Source: Plumapathes pennacea (Eukaryota > Cnidaria > Anthozoa > Antipatharia > Myriopathidae). From it: a stretch of 64,000 nucleotides of DNA. The notes beneath the pieces were generated by a model, which had not been told where the DNA came from, did no database searches, and worked only from the letters and a program-made list of their open reading frames with translations. The translations under genes were made by a program, and so were the position numbers. Below, piece after piece: positions 10,843-24,900 of the stretch. The stretch is taken from positions 1,053,501-1,117,500 of the forward strand of contig OZ038468.1 of assembly GCA_964036295.1 (NCBI GenBank), in the 5' to 3' direction. Within the stretch, counting starts at the first letter, position 1. Each line of letters opens with the position of its first letter.

Positions 10843-10939
10843 AGTATATTCCACACAAGTTTAATAGCCAACTCCCAAAGAGCTATTTTATTTCCGACAA
10901 AATAAAATAGCTATTAGCAACACCGCGGCAAAACGTCTG

Positions 10940-11060
10940 CGCATGCGTCGATTTTTGAACTTCCGGCCTACGAAACATGGCGGTCGAAGGCGACGGTGAA
11001 CTGTGGAATACACGGACCATCGAGATTCCATAATGAGGTTAGCTTCATATCCGGCTTTCA
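10940..11060 (+). promoter_or_regulatory. CpG-rich, YY1/ETS-like promoter-type island without an assigned gene
   Basis: TGCGCATGCG, ACTTCCGG and AACATGGCGGTC occur within 60 bp, resembling housekeeping promoters. The following ATG opens only an 18-codon frame (MAVEGDGELW...) without a convincing donor, so the transcript, if any, is unknown. Part of the block (CGTCTGCGCATGCG) belongs to a dispersed repeat. Confidence 0.25.
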
Positions 11061-11486
11061 CACATCGACCCAGCGGACACGTTTCCCTTGCCAAAAAGTC
11101 TTTGAGGCGAGTTCAAACCCCGTGTTTTAGGTTTCTGAAAGTTTTTACCGCCAAAATCCTTTGCCTGTACGTTTTTGCACCACTGATCGTCGTCTGATCG
11201 TTTGTTCAGTGCAGTTGATCAATTGGTGGCAAGGGAAGCCAACTTGAAATTTGTTTCCAAAGCACAGCATGTAAAGCTGGTCGTTCCTTCGTTTTGCAGA
11301 TCTGCCGTGATGTGTGTTAATTACTTTGGTTCAAAAAGGAACGCATAGTACGATTACAACAAGCGTGAAGCCAAGGAAAAAAAAGAGGGACCACATCAGT
11401 AATAAACAAGGGTAGTTCGGCACAAAGGTTAGTTCCAAAATTTCCTGAATTTAGGCAGTTAAAATGTCACGAATGTCAGAGAGCAC

Positions 11487-12453
11487 ACATTGAAATTAGG
11501 CGAAAGCTGGCGCTTGATGTGTGCAAGGAACTCTTCTCCGCAATCCAATGATGTTAGTCCCAACATGGTTCCGAACTGTGGGCTGTGATGTTGAAAAGTG
11601 AAGCAATACAAGGAACACATATTTAGAAAATGTACTTCGAGTGTTGGTTATCACATCTCAACCCCCTCCCCTCTCTGAAAGCAAACAAGGCTGAGCTCAC
11701 CTTCTGCAGTGCTTGACGTGCAGAACTTTGGTTCTTGGCTGGAGTAAGAGGCTACAACAAGCAACGAGATAACAATTTATTTTATTCTGTTTATGTTCTC
11801 ATAATATGATTTTTTTATGATGAGCAGAGCAAAAAATTGGCAAATTTATCATCCAGCTAAAGCTAAGAGGGATATCCGATATGTTTCTATTTACCAAGCT
11901 TTTATCTAAGCCCCGAGTTCTATACTCTCAGCAATTTATACATTTTTGTTTTGCAAATTTTTTTAACATTTGACTCACCGGGTGATATTCTTGGCGAGCG
12001 GGAGGTCTGTACAATGGGTGCATCTTGAAAACATCGTCTGAAGATGCTCTGCAGTTGTTGCACCACCGCGTTCCCGGCCTGTAGCCAGGTATGGACGCTC
12101 CAATACAGTCGAACACAGGATATAACCTTGCTGGGGATGGGCATCCGTTGTAATATCTTTGAGTGCTGTTCTCTTGGGCAGGAGCATCGAACATCTTTTC
12201 TTCGTATCTCGTCCCAGTGGTGGCGACAAACTGGAGAGTTTACTGGCGGCTGAGAACTTCTGGCTAATCCTTCTGATACAGAGTACAGCCCTCCTTTGCA
12301 CTCCTGGGTTCTTCCAAACCTTTTACCCTGAATACAGTCTTCATTTCCGTCCACCACTTTTACGGCATTTAGCAAAACTAGGACCGCCGCTATGGCGACG
12401 AAAACGCTTCGCCCTCGAACTTCGTTTATAATTTTCACCTTTGGTGCAACCAT
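11487..12453 (-). CDS. Unrecognised secreted cysteine-rich protein
   Basis: Exon one runs from ATG at 12453 to a GT donor after 11979 (475 nt). It continues in phase into 11701-11751 (ASYSSQEPKFCTSSTAE) and a last exon beginning near 11570, where two possible acceptors give short or longer tails (first stop near 11542, or near 11487). The N-terminus KVKIINEVRGRS, then VFVAIAAVLVLLNAVKVVDG, is a good signal peptide. The mature part has about eight cysteines (DCIQGKRFGR, ECKGG, VCRHHW, RCSCP, SCVRLYW, RCFQD, KFCTS). I do not recognise the fold. No membrane span follows, so an extracellular role is likely. The same exon start is duplicated in inverse orientation at 8761-9059. It lies directly downstream of CCDC87 on the same strand. 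Confidence 0.55.
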
Positions 12454-12669
12454 CAAAGTATGTGGTGCAAAAGGTCAATAACAGAAAAATGAGTGAACTT
12501 CAAATTGTGAGCTTTTGGAGCTTAGCTTTGCTTTCTGCGTCTTAGCTTTTTTAAAAAACCCGGCCGGAAGTTGTGTTTGTTATTTAATTACAGAGAAAAC
12601 AAAGGGATTCAGTGGAGCGTACACCCGCGCAGTTTCCGCGGGAAGTTATTTGGCCGCGCATGCACAGTG
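12378..12669. repeat. Functional arm of inverted promoter/first-exon duplication
   Basis: Covers the 5' coding end and upstream region of the secreted-protein gene, including CCGGCCGGAAG (ETS-like), CCACTG, CCGCGGGAAG and CGCGCATGCACAGTG. Its reverse complement, diverged but collinear, is at 8761-9059, 3.3 kb away. Confidence 0.75.
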
Positions 12670-12963
12670 CGTTTTGCCGCGGTGTCATCAAAAGCACTGG
12701 GGAGGGAAATCTTCAACTAAATTTTAAACGCACAGAAAAACAAAACTCTAGTCATTTTATTTACATTTCATGCTTACAAAAAGCTGAATATAAATATATT
12801 TTTAACATTCCTACTTTGTACATTTCCTGTCCAATCGTCACAGCGTAAAAACTTTTTAGATTTTTCTGAGTTTTCCCGCCATTTGTTTTTGCTAAAATAT
12901 TGTCTTTTCTGCAGGCCCTTCTCCGTGACGTGTTTGAGAAAAGGGCCTTGAAACAAGGCCGAA

Positions 12964-15900
12964 TCACAGCAAGGAATAAGGAGTTAACCGGGGAAGTTCG
13001 GGCGCGGTGACGTGAATTCTTTTGGGCTGACCGATATCTCTGTCGAGAGCTTGCTGTCGTCGCTCCTGTTGTAACCAATACAGCATCTCCGTGCGGTCAA
13101 CAGAAAGCTTTTCCAAGTATGGACGACCCTGCGGAGAAACGAGGCAGTCAATACTAGACAAGAGCCTGAGGAGACTAGAGCCTTCTTCTGATAGTGTACG
13201 TGGATTGTCCATCTTCACTCCTTAGGTTTTGTAAACTTTTTTTTTTTTTGTTTGTTTGTTTTTTTTTTATCGGGCTGTCTCTAGTAAGTCCTGTCAAGTG
13301 TCTTTGTCTGTGTCTTGCGCCTGCGTTTGTCTTTACTTGTTCGTTACTGTCTGCCTATTCTCTATCTGTCTTTATCTCTGTCTTTGGGTCCGTTGTAACA
13401 TGGGATCACTAACACGGAATCGATCAGATATCGCTTACACAAAGAATAAATCAGTTTGTGTTTATTTCTCGTCTATTTCTGTCTGCATCTTTGCCATTGT
13501 CTGCTGCGTTCTATTTGTCTGTCTTTTTCTATCTTGACATCTTCGCATAAGTTTCGCTACTGACCTGAAACGTTACCACGTCGCCATAAAGTTGTTGAAT
13601 CTCTTTCACAGCCACCTTGATTTCACGCTCACTCTCTGATAAATGCTGCCAAACAACAAAAACGCAAAACATTGTCAGACAATTCATCCATCAAATAAAC
13701 AAAGACAAACAAATAAACAAGACTCCTGTTAACCACCAACCGACTTATAGCAAACAGTCACGTCACAAGAAACAAGATTCAACTTTTACTCCTTTCGGTT
13801 TAGCAAGTTGATATATTTTTAGGAAACGGAGCCTGTTAAACAAGACAGTGTACATATTTTTACGAGCTCTCGCGTATTTAAGAGTTCCGGGACGCACGCT
13901 GACTGGTAAAATTTGTTTGGCAAACTTACGGCCAACGTTTAGAAAATGAAGAAAACACCAAAATTGAAAAATGTCGTTCGTGTCGTGCTGTACCGTGCCT
14001 CACCTTGCCAAACCAGCTGCGTGTTTTTGACTCTCGTATCCGATCAGACGAGGACCCGGGAAAACCTGAAGACGCGGAAAGAACACCAAGAGAGTGCGCA
14101 GTGTTAAAACGAGTATAACTGGTTTTAAACATGAGTAGACCAGATTATCAAGGTTGTGCACACCACAGTTTCAGTTTAACTTTCTTCCACAGCGGAGTGT
14201 GTTCAGTGGAAAGAAAAAAGATTGGTTGATAACACTTCGGTCACTGTGTGCCTATCAATCTTTTCCTGACCTCTCTCAAAGAAGCGGTTTGGATCAGAAG
14301 CCTTCCTCTCAAAATCCTCCAGGTTCGTCATGAGGTTTTCTCGTTCCAGGATCAGTTCTGTCGCCATCTCCCACGACGCGAGGGCCTGGGACGCAAAACG
14401 AAACACGTGCTCAATCGCGAATGAATGCAAAGGAATAAAAAGGGTGTCTGTGACCCAGTTCCTTGTCGACGACCTCGTTCTGAGAACGAGGTTGCTTTCT
14501 CCTTGCTATCTTGCGCGAGAGTATCGCAACCAAGTTTTGCTTTTTGCCCTTACTTGGCCAAGAATGTTGCTAAACTTGTTAGGACCAATTGTTAGGCAAA
14601 CACACAACCATGTCAATCACACGATTACTTTCGACAATCATGCAAAAATAGCTGTATGAAGTAATGTTTATGAGCTTGACCTAAAGTAAACTAAAATCAG
14701 AGTGGAGTGAAGTGTCACCTCGTCCAGTTTGGATCTGTGCGGATCAGCGCTGTACTTGATCGCCATATCCAGTCTCAACGCGTCTGGAAAACACAACAGA
14801 GTCCACACACGTTCTAACCGGTCCTGCGGCGACAACGAGATGACCTAAAGACAGACAGACAGAAAAAGAAAACAACCCTGCATGAACAAGAGTCTAATAA
14901 AGTCTGGTTTACATATGATCGCAAACGATCGTACGATCGCTGGATTTTGCCCAAAGCAGCAAGATGACCTGCATGAGAAAACGACGTATGTCTAAACCAG
15001 CCGAAAAAGACGCAATATCAGAGAGCTTTACACAAATGATTCACACCGTACATATAATTTCTGGTGCCGTTTGCTTGTCATGTTACAGATCCTTAAATTT
15101 AGCCTGACTACCGGTTTTACAGTGCGTTACACTAACACACTTTCTCAGCTATTTCCTGTATTCTACCTGCACCACTCCAATTGCGTGATCTAATGCAGTG
15201 TTATGCACGTCAGCTCAGCCTTTTTCTCTATTCATTTCTGATCTATACTGACTACAATTGCGTGACAGTCAATGAAGAGTTGCATCACTCACCTCGTTGT
15301 TTTTAGAGTGCGTGACACTCGCACTGCCGTCACTCGGCCCCAGAGTTTGCGCGGCAGTTGCTCCGGTGACGGCGCCTGATCGCGCGGACCTGGCACTGCT
15401 CTTGGTTCTCACGGTTGCTCGACTGACGTCAGACTCGGTTAATATGGAAGCCGTTGATTGGCCAGCTGGAAGCTGATGTGACATGTCTAGACTGCTGACC
15501 AATTCATTTTCTGAGGGGGGAGGAGGTGGATAGTAGGCTCAGTATGTGTCATAGCTTGTTCCAGGCTCTCAAGATACAAAAACGGTTGAAAAAAGTGGCG
15601 CGCGAAAGACTGGGGAAAAGGAAAAAACCGGGGCGCCCTCCCCGCCCCTGCCCCAATCTTTCTCCCTCGCGCCTTCGCCCCAATCTATCGCGCCTGGAAC
15701 AGGCTATATGTGTCATCCATTCACTTTAACCACATATCAATGAACTCTAACACAAGACATCAGTTTTTCAAAGTGTATCTCTCAGTCTCCTTTTCGAGCG
15801 CGCGGGGAAGGTCGAGGGGGGTTTGGCTCGAGTGGCGCGCGCTCAAAAAGGAACAGCATCACACAGACTCGCTCCAGTCCTCTTACCATCGACTTCAGGA

Positions 15901-18900
15901 TCATTGCCCAGTCCTCCCATCAGAATGCTGTTCACGTTCCACTCCCCTGGCTGGTAACTCGTCTTCAGTGACTTCAACTCGGCCATCTTCTTTTCACGCT
16001 CTCTTCAAAAAAGAAACAGCACATCAGATACCATCCTTTATAATTTGACAATCATAGTCACTGTCCGCTTCTGATTTGTCTGTCTCTGCCACTGTCAACA
16101 AGCAGAGTTCGCTTGCTTACCATTATGTAAAACCATATATATTGACCTACATGAATAATACCGCAAGACGATTTCATCGCGGGCGCGCGAAGGCATAATA
16201 AGCGATCGTTCTGCGGTATCCTTCATGTAAGTCAATATATAGGGTTTTATATCATGGAGAGCAAGCGAACTTCTCTGTGTCCCGTGCAACAAGTGTTAAT
16301 CTGCATACCTGGCCAGAGCCATCTGTATTGTATCAGGCCGAGTAACACCGTCACGCTCGTCGTCTGATTCTTGGTCCGAATCATACAAGTGGAACACAAG
16401 GGACAGGTAGTCATTCTCCTGAAAAACAGTAATAAATCACGCCCTTACACGCTGAGATAGAACAGGATACTTCGAGTGAAACTCGATAGAGCATACGTGG
16501 CGTTACCAGGCAGCCAAGCAATGGAAGGCCCTCCCAGACACCATGCGAACGGCAGTCAACCTTAAAGCCTTTAAGAAAGGTTTTCTGCATGACATGGAAT
16601 GATTGTAATTATGCTGTCTATCTGTCTGTCTGTCTATCTGTTTAAATCTAAGAACAATTGTCTTTTAGATAATGAAGCGTAATTATCGGCTGTTTCAATA
16701 CTCACCTAAATGTAAAGTGAGTTTTGACAAAAACTGTGCTAAGGTAACTTTGACAAAATGACCTCTGCGACTGGCCCTTAGCTTGTTTACTTTTTACTAC
16801 GGAAGTCAGTAGAAACACGCTGAAAGGTTCTAACGTTTAGTGAGGACGCCGCACAGATACATCAATTAGAACCGCAACATAATAAACAAGCCTTACGTGT
16901 GTGGACAGGTATTTCAGGTAGTCGTCTGTTGTGATAGTTGAGCGCCACCAAGCGAGCCAAGAGTTGTACGACTTCTGACCCGACCCAGTCTCTTCTACTC
17001 TACCGAGCTTGGCCTAAGGAAAAAAAGTTCACTTCATGTAAGCCCACACCTAAAGTTCGGGTCATTATTTCAAACATTCGTACTGTATTGAATGAATCAT
17101 GCAAAGAGTGGATGGCACTATCCACCGGATAATCCTTATCCCGTTGATAAAATAAGTTTAAAATGTTTACACTTATCCACTGGATAGGGGTTTATCCGTT
17201 AAATAGCACTATACGCTCTTTGAGCAACCGTACAAAGATAAACTTCCTTTTTTTCTTTCAGTCTGAAAATGTTTCTTCTTCCTATGAACGCTTTCCCCCT
17301 TCGTCCATTGCCTCTTCTCTGTCATGTCTTCCTTCCTTCCGTAATTTAGCAAACAATCCTTGATAACATTTTTATTACGTACTTGCAAAATATCTTCTCG
17401 ACCCATTCCTCCAAATTTAGGGCTGAAAAAACAAAGGGATTAGCGTGAGTGACGACATATGGTCCAATAACACGTGACCTCCTGCGTCGGATACGTGAAC
17501 TTAAATAGTAAAGATCTGTTGTCTGCTGTCTGGTGCGTCGTGCCGCATCGTGTCGCATCGTGACTTGTCGTGTCTCATCGTATAGCGTCGTAGATTGTCG
17601 GGTCGCGTCGTGTCGAGTCGTATCACGTGTATTTTGCCACAAAGCAACTCTCACCTATTCCTCCAGTTGTCGACAGTACCAGTACCCCAGGGGGGTAGTA
17701 TGGGGTGGTGTAAGTCCTGATTAATGATTCGTTCTATCTGTGGCTTGGTAAGTGAAGAGGAAGCGGTAGCTATCGTCACGTCCACGTCACGCGCACATTT
17801 CTCCACGTAACTATCCTGTAAACGAGTGGAATGAACACGAAGGAAACATTTCCCTGACAAACAACTTGACTCAACAAAGAACTCCACTGTCAAAAGGTGT
17901 GACCACTCAATTGACCATTTTCTCAAGGTTGGGCGCGCATCCAAGCTTGAAGAGCCACAACCTTTTCTATCAGATTGTTTAGCGAGCACTCACGGGTGAA
18001 CGTTGTATAAAACGGCTTTAAAACTCAAGATAGCCGTCCTAACTCAAATACGAGTGCAACATGAAGCATTTACATCGAGGCCGAACACAGTCTGCCGTGA
18101 ATAAAAGTTGAAAGTTGAATTTGAAAGTCGAATTTAAAAGTTGAATTTAAAAGTTGAATTTAAAAGTCGCCTTGGCCCGACAAGCTTGGATGCGCACGCA
18201 ACCTTGAGTAACTGGTCAATTGAGAGCGAAGCTTCTGGCTCGCAGTTTAAACTCCTTCACAACTTTCACAACAAAGGAGATAGCAGGAGTTAAAATTTAG
18301 AAACATACTTCTCCTTTCCATACATAGTTGATCAGCTATAATCTCTTGCTTGGGTTTAAGCTAATCAGACTATCAATTCTCCTAACGTGCCCTGGACAAT
18401 ATGTATTAGTAGTGCTGGGAGAATTAGGAAGCCCTGCTTTACCTGGTCGAAGAGCAGGTGGTCCGTTCTGATGGTCTTGGTGATTTCTTCGTAAACTTCT
18501 TTGATTTCTTCTCCAATAAATAAGTTTCGGTCCAACCACTTCACCGTTAGCGGATCAATCTATGGAGATGACATAGCGCGTGGATGCATGAATTATTTTT
18601 CTTTCTTCTTTGTAACGTGTGTGAGTTGTCTGTTGTTGTGTGTGAGTTGTCAGGGCGTTTTTTAAAGATCTCTCACCTCTCCTGTCAAGTCGTTGTAGAC
18701 GGTTGGGTAGCGGGAAAGCGTGACAGAGTTTTTATTTACTCTGTTGGACACTCTGACGTCCGATGTGCGAACTACCGACTGAAACAATGATAATCATGAT
18801 TACAATCATCGTTATAAATATAATTTGTCATACGATTGATGTTGGCGTTGCTTTCGCTGCTACTGAAAATGACGACGATGATGATGTGAATTATGAAGAT

Positions 18901-21900
18901 GACGATGATGATGATGATGATGATAATGATGAAGATAACGATGATGATGTAAATAATGAAGATGAAGATGATGATGATGGTGAAAAATATGATGACGATG
19001 AAGGCAATTATAATGATGATGAAGATGATGATGATGATGAAAATGACGAAGGTGATAACGATCATCATCATCAACATCCTGATTAGATTTTTATCATGAA
19101 GATTAAGATCCAAATCAAATGATGAGGATGATGAGGATAACGCTAAAAAGATAAGAAAGAAGGCCAATAACACATTAGGTTCACCTTGTCTGGGAGTCTC
19201 AGTGACACAACTGCTGGTTGTGGATGCTAGAGAATACAAACAACAGCATTAGATTTGTGTACTGCTGTACGATGTGTACATTTACTGATACAGATAGACA
19301 CAATTACAGAGAGACAGAGAGCACCGACACTTGTCTTACATCAATCTTTCACATTGTGTTCTCACCTCTTCTCCAGTAAACTCTGTCAAGCTAGAACAAA
19401 AAGAAAACCAGGTGAACAAGCAAACACTGTCATTTGTAGTGACCTTTGATCTTTGATTTAAAACATGTGATATGTGGGCAGAAGTAAACACACATTTCTG
19501 AGACGAAGTCAGTACGAAGTCGAAATCAGCTTTCATTCTAGCAAGGTATCAAAAGCCAAGTTCTCTCTACTTTGTTATATGTTTCTAGTGAGAAACTGAA
19601 GGAGAAAATTGAAGTGGATCACTACTGGGAGAGAAAGGCTTAAACAAGCTTTGAACAACCGGGTTTAGAATGATATTCAGTAAATAATAAACAAGCAGTG
19701 CCTCACGTTTCCTCCACAGTCCCTGGATCCATAGCTGTCGATGACGCTTGAGTGGATATCACAGTTGAAGCAACGCTGGCTCCATCGTCCACACCGCCTG
19801 CCTCCACATCTTCCTCGCGTTCCTTACCAAAATTGTCTTTCTTTTCATAGTTTATTCGCTTTTTTCTTGGCGTGTTGATGCTGTGATGAGCCAAAGCCTG
19901 ATGAATAAGTCAACACACAAGGACGAGTCTTTGTTTTTAAATCTTCTGATAGATTTGGCTTGAAATTCAAAAGCAAAAACGACCATGCTTAGATGAGCAT
20001 TTCCATCAGGCTGTTCGAACTACAATGTCTGTTGAACGCTAATGTCAGGTGATCACTTACCTGTAGTAACGGAGGCAAGTCTTCATCGTTCTCACCCTGT
20101 GACTCGGCTTGCTGTTGAAAAGACACGCAGAAAATTCAACCCAGAAAGACTCACTGAAAAACTTACAACCAAAAGTGATTAGATATCCATTTTCTCCGTT
20201 CACACACCCTCCTCCCGCCTTCCTTTTATCTTGGCTGTTTCCTTCAATCGTTCAACACCCCTCCCTCCCTTCTATCTTTCTTTCCCTCTTCCCTTTCCTA
20301 TTTCCATCCCTTTTCTCCCTTTCCACACCTCCACCCTTCTTCCTTTTATCTTGACTCTTTCCTTCAACCGTTCAACACCCCTCCATCTCTTCTATATTTC
20401 TCTCTTTCTTTTCCTCTATCCTATTCTATTTCCTTGCTTATTTCTTCCCTTCTTCTTGTTCTCTCACCATAAGTCGGTCTGATCTAGACATCAGCAGGTT
20501 TTGAAGGTCCTGCGCTGCATATTCGGCTGTACCAGGCCTGAAATAAGAAAAGGTAACACAAGAAAATGTGTATATCTGTAAGTCATGAGAGTGTAACCAA
20601 CTCTAGTCGGAATTAACAAATTGAAGGCGGAGAGGACTTACTTCGGTCTGGCAGGTGTAACCGGTCTTTCTTCTCCACTCCTGTCTTTAGTCTGTAGAGA
20701 CAAACATTCCTTCAATTTCACTTTTACCTCCCTGTGGCCATCTGTCTTCGTTCTTTAACCTATAAACTCTTCTTCGTATCTTTCAAAATCAGCTCAACTA
20801 TTTTTCTCTCTCTGTGCTGCCCAAAGTTTTCTCTTAAGTTCCTCCTCTACCCCCTCCGATTCCCCTCCGATTCCCCTCCGATTCCCCCCCAGTCTTGTTT
20901 CACTTCTCGCATATGGTGTTCGTCCCAGCACAACAAGGAATGGAAACCTTCCCGTTTGGGCAGCACAAATCCTTCGCCTATTCGCTGGCTTTCGTCCCTT
21001 TTTCCTCTCGTCATGTTACCTTTTCTCCGTGTAATTCAGTGCAACATAGCTCTTGTTAGCTGTAAAGTCAGGGACCAGTTTTTCAAAGCACGATTAGGCT
21101 AATCCTGGATTAGGTCTAAACTTTCTTGTCATTTATAAGCCTAAAAACGTGAAAGTTTCGTCCACAACGACTTTCTTGATAATAATATCCTGCAGTATAT
21201 TGGCAGAGAGGTCGAGAGAAAGAATTTCGTTAATCCTGGGTTAGTTTAATCGGCTTTCGAAAAACCGGGCCCAGGTGCAGACGTTGAACTCACCATTATC
21301 TGGTCGACACTGTATGTCCTCTTCAGCCCATGATCTGTGAAATGAAAAGCAACTCAATAAAGTTCACAAGGACCGCACGGTACTGGACAATACACGAATT
21401 GCTCTACCCTGATGCAGACCAAAGCTTGTTATCTTCGGGACTAGCATAACATTGATAGATTATTTCTTGGCAGGCAGGAAGGTACATATATACATAGACG
21501 AAGCTCACCTCTGTACAGCAAAATCATGTAAGAGCAAAAATTTGTATAGCACAGACACACAAATGTGTAAATGTAAGACTTTCATACCTTCACCCTCTTC
21601 ACTGATGATGCCCAACTCTACCAACAAATTCTCTCCCGCAGGGAATTCTGGTATTGACATGGACGTCTGTGAAGGAAAGAACAGCAACACGATTTTTTGC
21701 TCAGACGTCGACTTTCATTGCCAAATGCAAATTCGAAACGACTTGGGAACATGTATGAGCACTGGAATAAGAGCTCTCAATGATGTAAAGTGCATAATTA
21801 ACAATTATTCGCCGAAGTGGAGGTAAATATCGGTGGATATTTGCCGAGTCGTTTCGGCGAGGTAAATATCCACCGCTATTCACCGACACTGAGGCAAATA

Positions 21901-24900
21901 ATATTGTTTTAGTATGTAACACGCAAGTTTAATAGCCAAATCCAAAATAGCTATTTTATTTCCGACAAAAGTGGGCAAAAACTGGGTTCGCACGCCATTT
22001 TGTTTTACCGGAAGCCGCCGGGAGGTGAATAGTACTTGATATTCCGAGATTGAGGAGCCAATCAGAGCGCGCGAAAAGCACTATTCACTTGTGTGGTATA
22101 TACCAATTATAAATAGTACACCATACCTTTTCCCTGAAGCAAAACCTTTCTGATGCGGCACTAAAAATAAACAAACAAACAAACAAACAACAACAACAAC
22201 AACAACAACAACGGCAGAGGTCAATTAACAAGATGCTAGGGTCCACTTTGTCTTAACCCGTAATGTTTAGCCAAAAATTTATCTTCAGTTGTTCTTTTAC
22301 TAAGGTTGAACTTTACTCTAACTTGTGTTTAAGCCTAGAGATTGAAGTTTTTGTCCACAATGCGACTTTCTAGGGATAAAGAGAGAAGTTTTTAGTTGGT
22401 CTTTGATCAAATCCCTGCTTCTTGTTGGTCAGCGAAATGAGACAAAGAATTTAGTTAATCCTCAATTAGCTTGACCAAACTCCGAACAAGCAGTTGACCC
22501 TGTATTTTCAGACAGCGGAAAACAGCTGCTGAGAACATTTACTTGACCTGCAGCAACAGAGTTTCTACAGTAAATTAATACAACAAACTTCACTGACTTT
22601 TCTTTTGGGAGATCTGCGGCACTCTTGATGGAACCTGATTCTGCTCAGGAAAACAAGAAAGAAACACAAAAGGAATACAATGGTGAACATGAAACGCACA
22701 GCAAGCCTCCATGTCTTTGTGATGCCTATTAGAGACGATTGCATTATGTTGGGAGAAGACGTTCAACACAGCGCACCCTTCTGCCGACCAGTAAACGCTC
22801 GGTCATAAATTTCGTTTCGACCATTTTACTATGAGTTGTAGCCTCCTGCACTGTGCAGCCGTTGTTAGGCTCGTTCCACACTATAGCGTCTGCTGAAGCA
22901 AGCGGCACATTCAAATCCCAATCTGTTCACCAATCAGAGCGAGCCTTGGCAGGGAGCGAGAGAGGGAGCTAAACGGCTGCACAGCTAGGAGGTGACATGC
23001 GCTGCGGCTTCTCTCAAATTATTAAACCGGTTGCTTTGTAGCAACACCAGGTTAAGTGAGACATCGAGAATTTCATCGTCTTCAAACAGTTTTCAAAATT
23101 GAAATATTTGGAAACCAATATTAGAGTGAATCTTCTGATGTACGAGGTTTGATCGTAATATGTACTGTACCTGATGGTGGCCTTGTTCCACGAAGAACGT
23201 CCGCTGGCATAAATCCAGTAAAACGAAGTGATGTCACAGTGGGCATCTGCTGCTGGAGCTGATAAACAAACAAACAAACAAACAAACTACAGTGAACTTT
23301 TCAAAGATGGACACCGTCCGAACCTGGTGTTCGTCTTATAGAAAATTTCTGTGCTTTCTCCGAAGGAAACAGCAGCCCATACGGTTTAGGAATAATGGGA
23401 ACAAATTTCTCCTTTCGATGTACAAGTCAGCTGAGTGTGTAGATGAGTGTGGAGAAAATGGCAGGCGATCGTTTGCTTGGGTAGTTGGTCAGACACTCCT
23501 CTGTTTCAGGCTCAATTCAGAATAATTAAGGCCTGGCTATAAGAACTCAATCTCTCAACAGAGAGACACGAGAGTGTAGTAAAAGCGTTACTTACATCAT
23601 TGAGTTCACTTTCTGTGTGTTTCTGTTCTTTCTCTCGCTTTGTAAGAGTCGTCCTGACCTTCACTTTCTCCTCCTCCTGTCTGACCTGCAAGATCAGTTC
23701 ACAAATTCTCCTTTACAATCATAAAGAGATAGTGTGGATGATACAAGAAGAATTTGGAAACTGATCTGCCACGCAAGGTCTGATCTTGCTATATTAGTGA
23801 GGGTAAAACTGATTGTAGTATGGAAAGCTAGTGTTTGAGAGAAACGCGTCGGGCCCAGAACGACGTATGACTAAGGGTCGATGTGTGAAAAGGTGCTTTT
23901 CGTGGCACAATCTCCTCATTTTGTTTGTGTTAAAGATAAGCACCCGCTGTACCATTTCTTGAGCATAAAAAATTGTGATAACAAACAATCCCTACTTTAT
24001 CACAATTCTCTGAAGGACATGTCTCCAAGGGGGAGGGGGAAGGGAGGTGGAGGGGGAGGGGGAGGGGGAGGGGGAGGGATTAAAATTATAGTAACTGGTA
24101 CATACCAATAGAGGTCGATACGGTTTGGTGGACGAAGAGGGGTGGAACCGGCCGGCTGATATGTAACTTGATACGCTACTGGCGTCCGATGGATGCTTCA
24201 TGTCCGTTGCTAAGTTACGGCGGATAGTCAACACATTGAAGCTGTCAAGAATCAAGTGATCAACTTCAATTTTCTCCTTCAGTTTCAGCAGCACAAATAT
24301 ATCATACAGTAAGGAGAACTTGGCTTTTGATACCTTGCTCTGATGATAGCTGATCAAACTATCAACTCTCACTGCATCACTCATACAAATTCCTCATAAA
24401 AGGTTGGGAGAATCTGCATTTTGAACTTGGGAGTGAAAGGATACTTAATCTAATGCAGCTGTTGAGGTTTCATCTTCTTTGCTGGTGTGGGGTTCTTTGT
24501 GTAAATCCATCGCTTACAAGTACACTTATAATACCCCCTCACTCACTAATCCTCACACTGAATAGGCCCGCATTTCCAAGATGCCTGTTGTCTTTCTTTT
24601 AAAACAAGGTCTAGTGCGAAATTTCTTATTAAAACTAAGTAATTTTCATTTTCATGCAAATAGAACTCATTTTCATAAGAGAGGTTTCACAATAGGCCTT
24701 GGTTGGAAACAGAGGCAACAAGCATCTTGGAAACAGCCTATATTACGTACTCACTCATTCATTTACATAGTCACATACTCACGACTTACTCGTTAACGGA
24801 ACTCACACATTCACTGAGAGACTGACTAACACACGCACCATCCACAGTTAACTCACTTGAAAATGTTCTCTCATATTTACTATTACTAACTTGCTTACTT

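Noticed and set aside
12318..12330. Neuropeptide precursor because of KRFGR in the secreted protein
   Set aside because: Only one copy, no repeated dibasic-flanked RFG units, and the rest of the protein is a Cys-rich domain.
18763..19239. Acidic Asp-rich biomineralisation-type protein
   Set aside because: It is a GAT microsatellite in a CCDC87 intron, bounded by confirmed exons of that gene.
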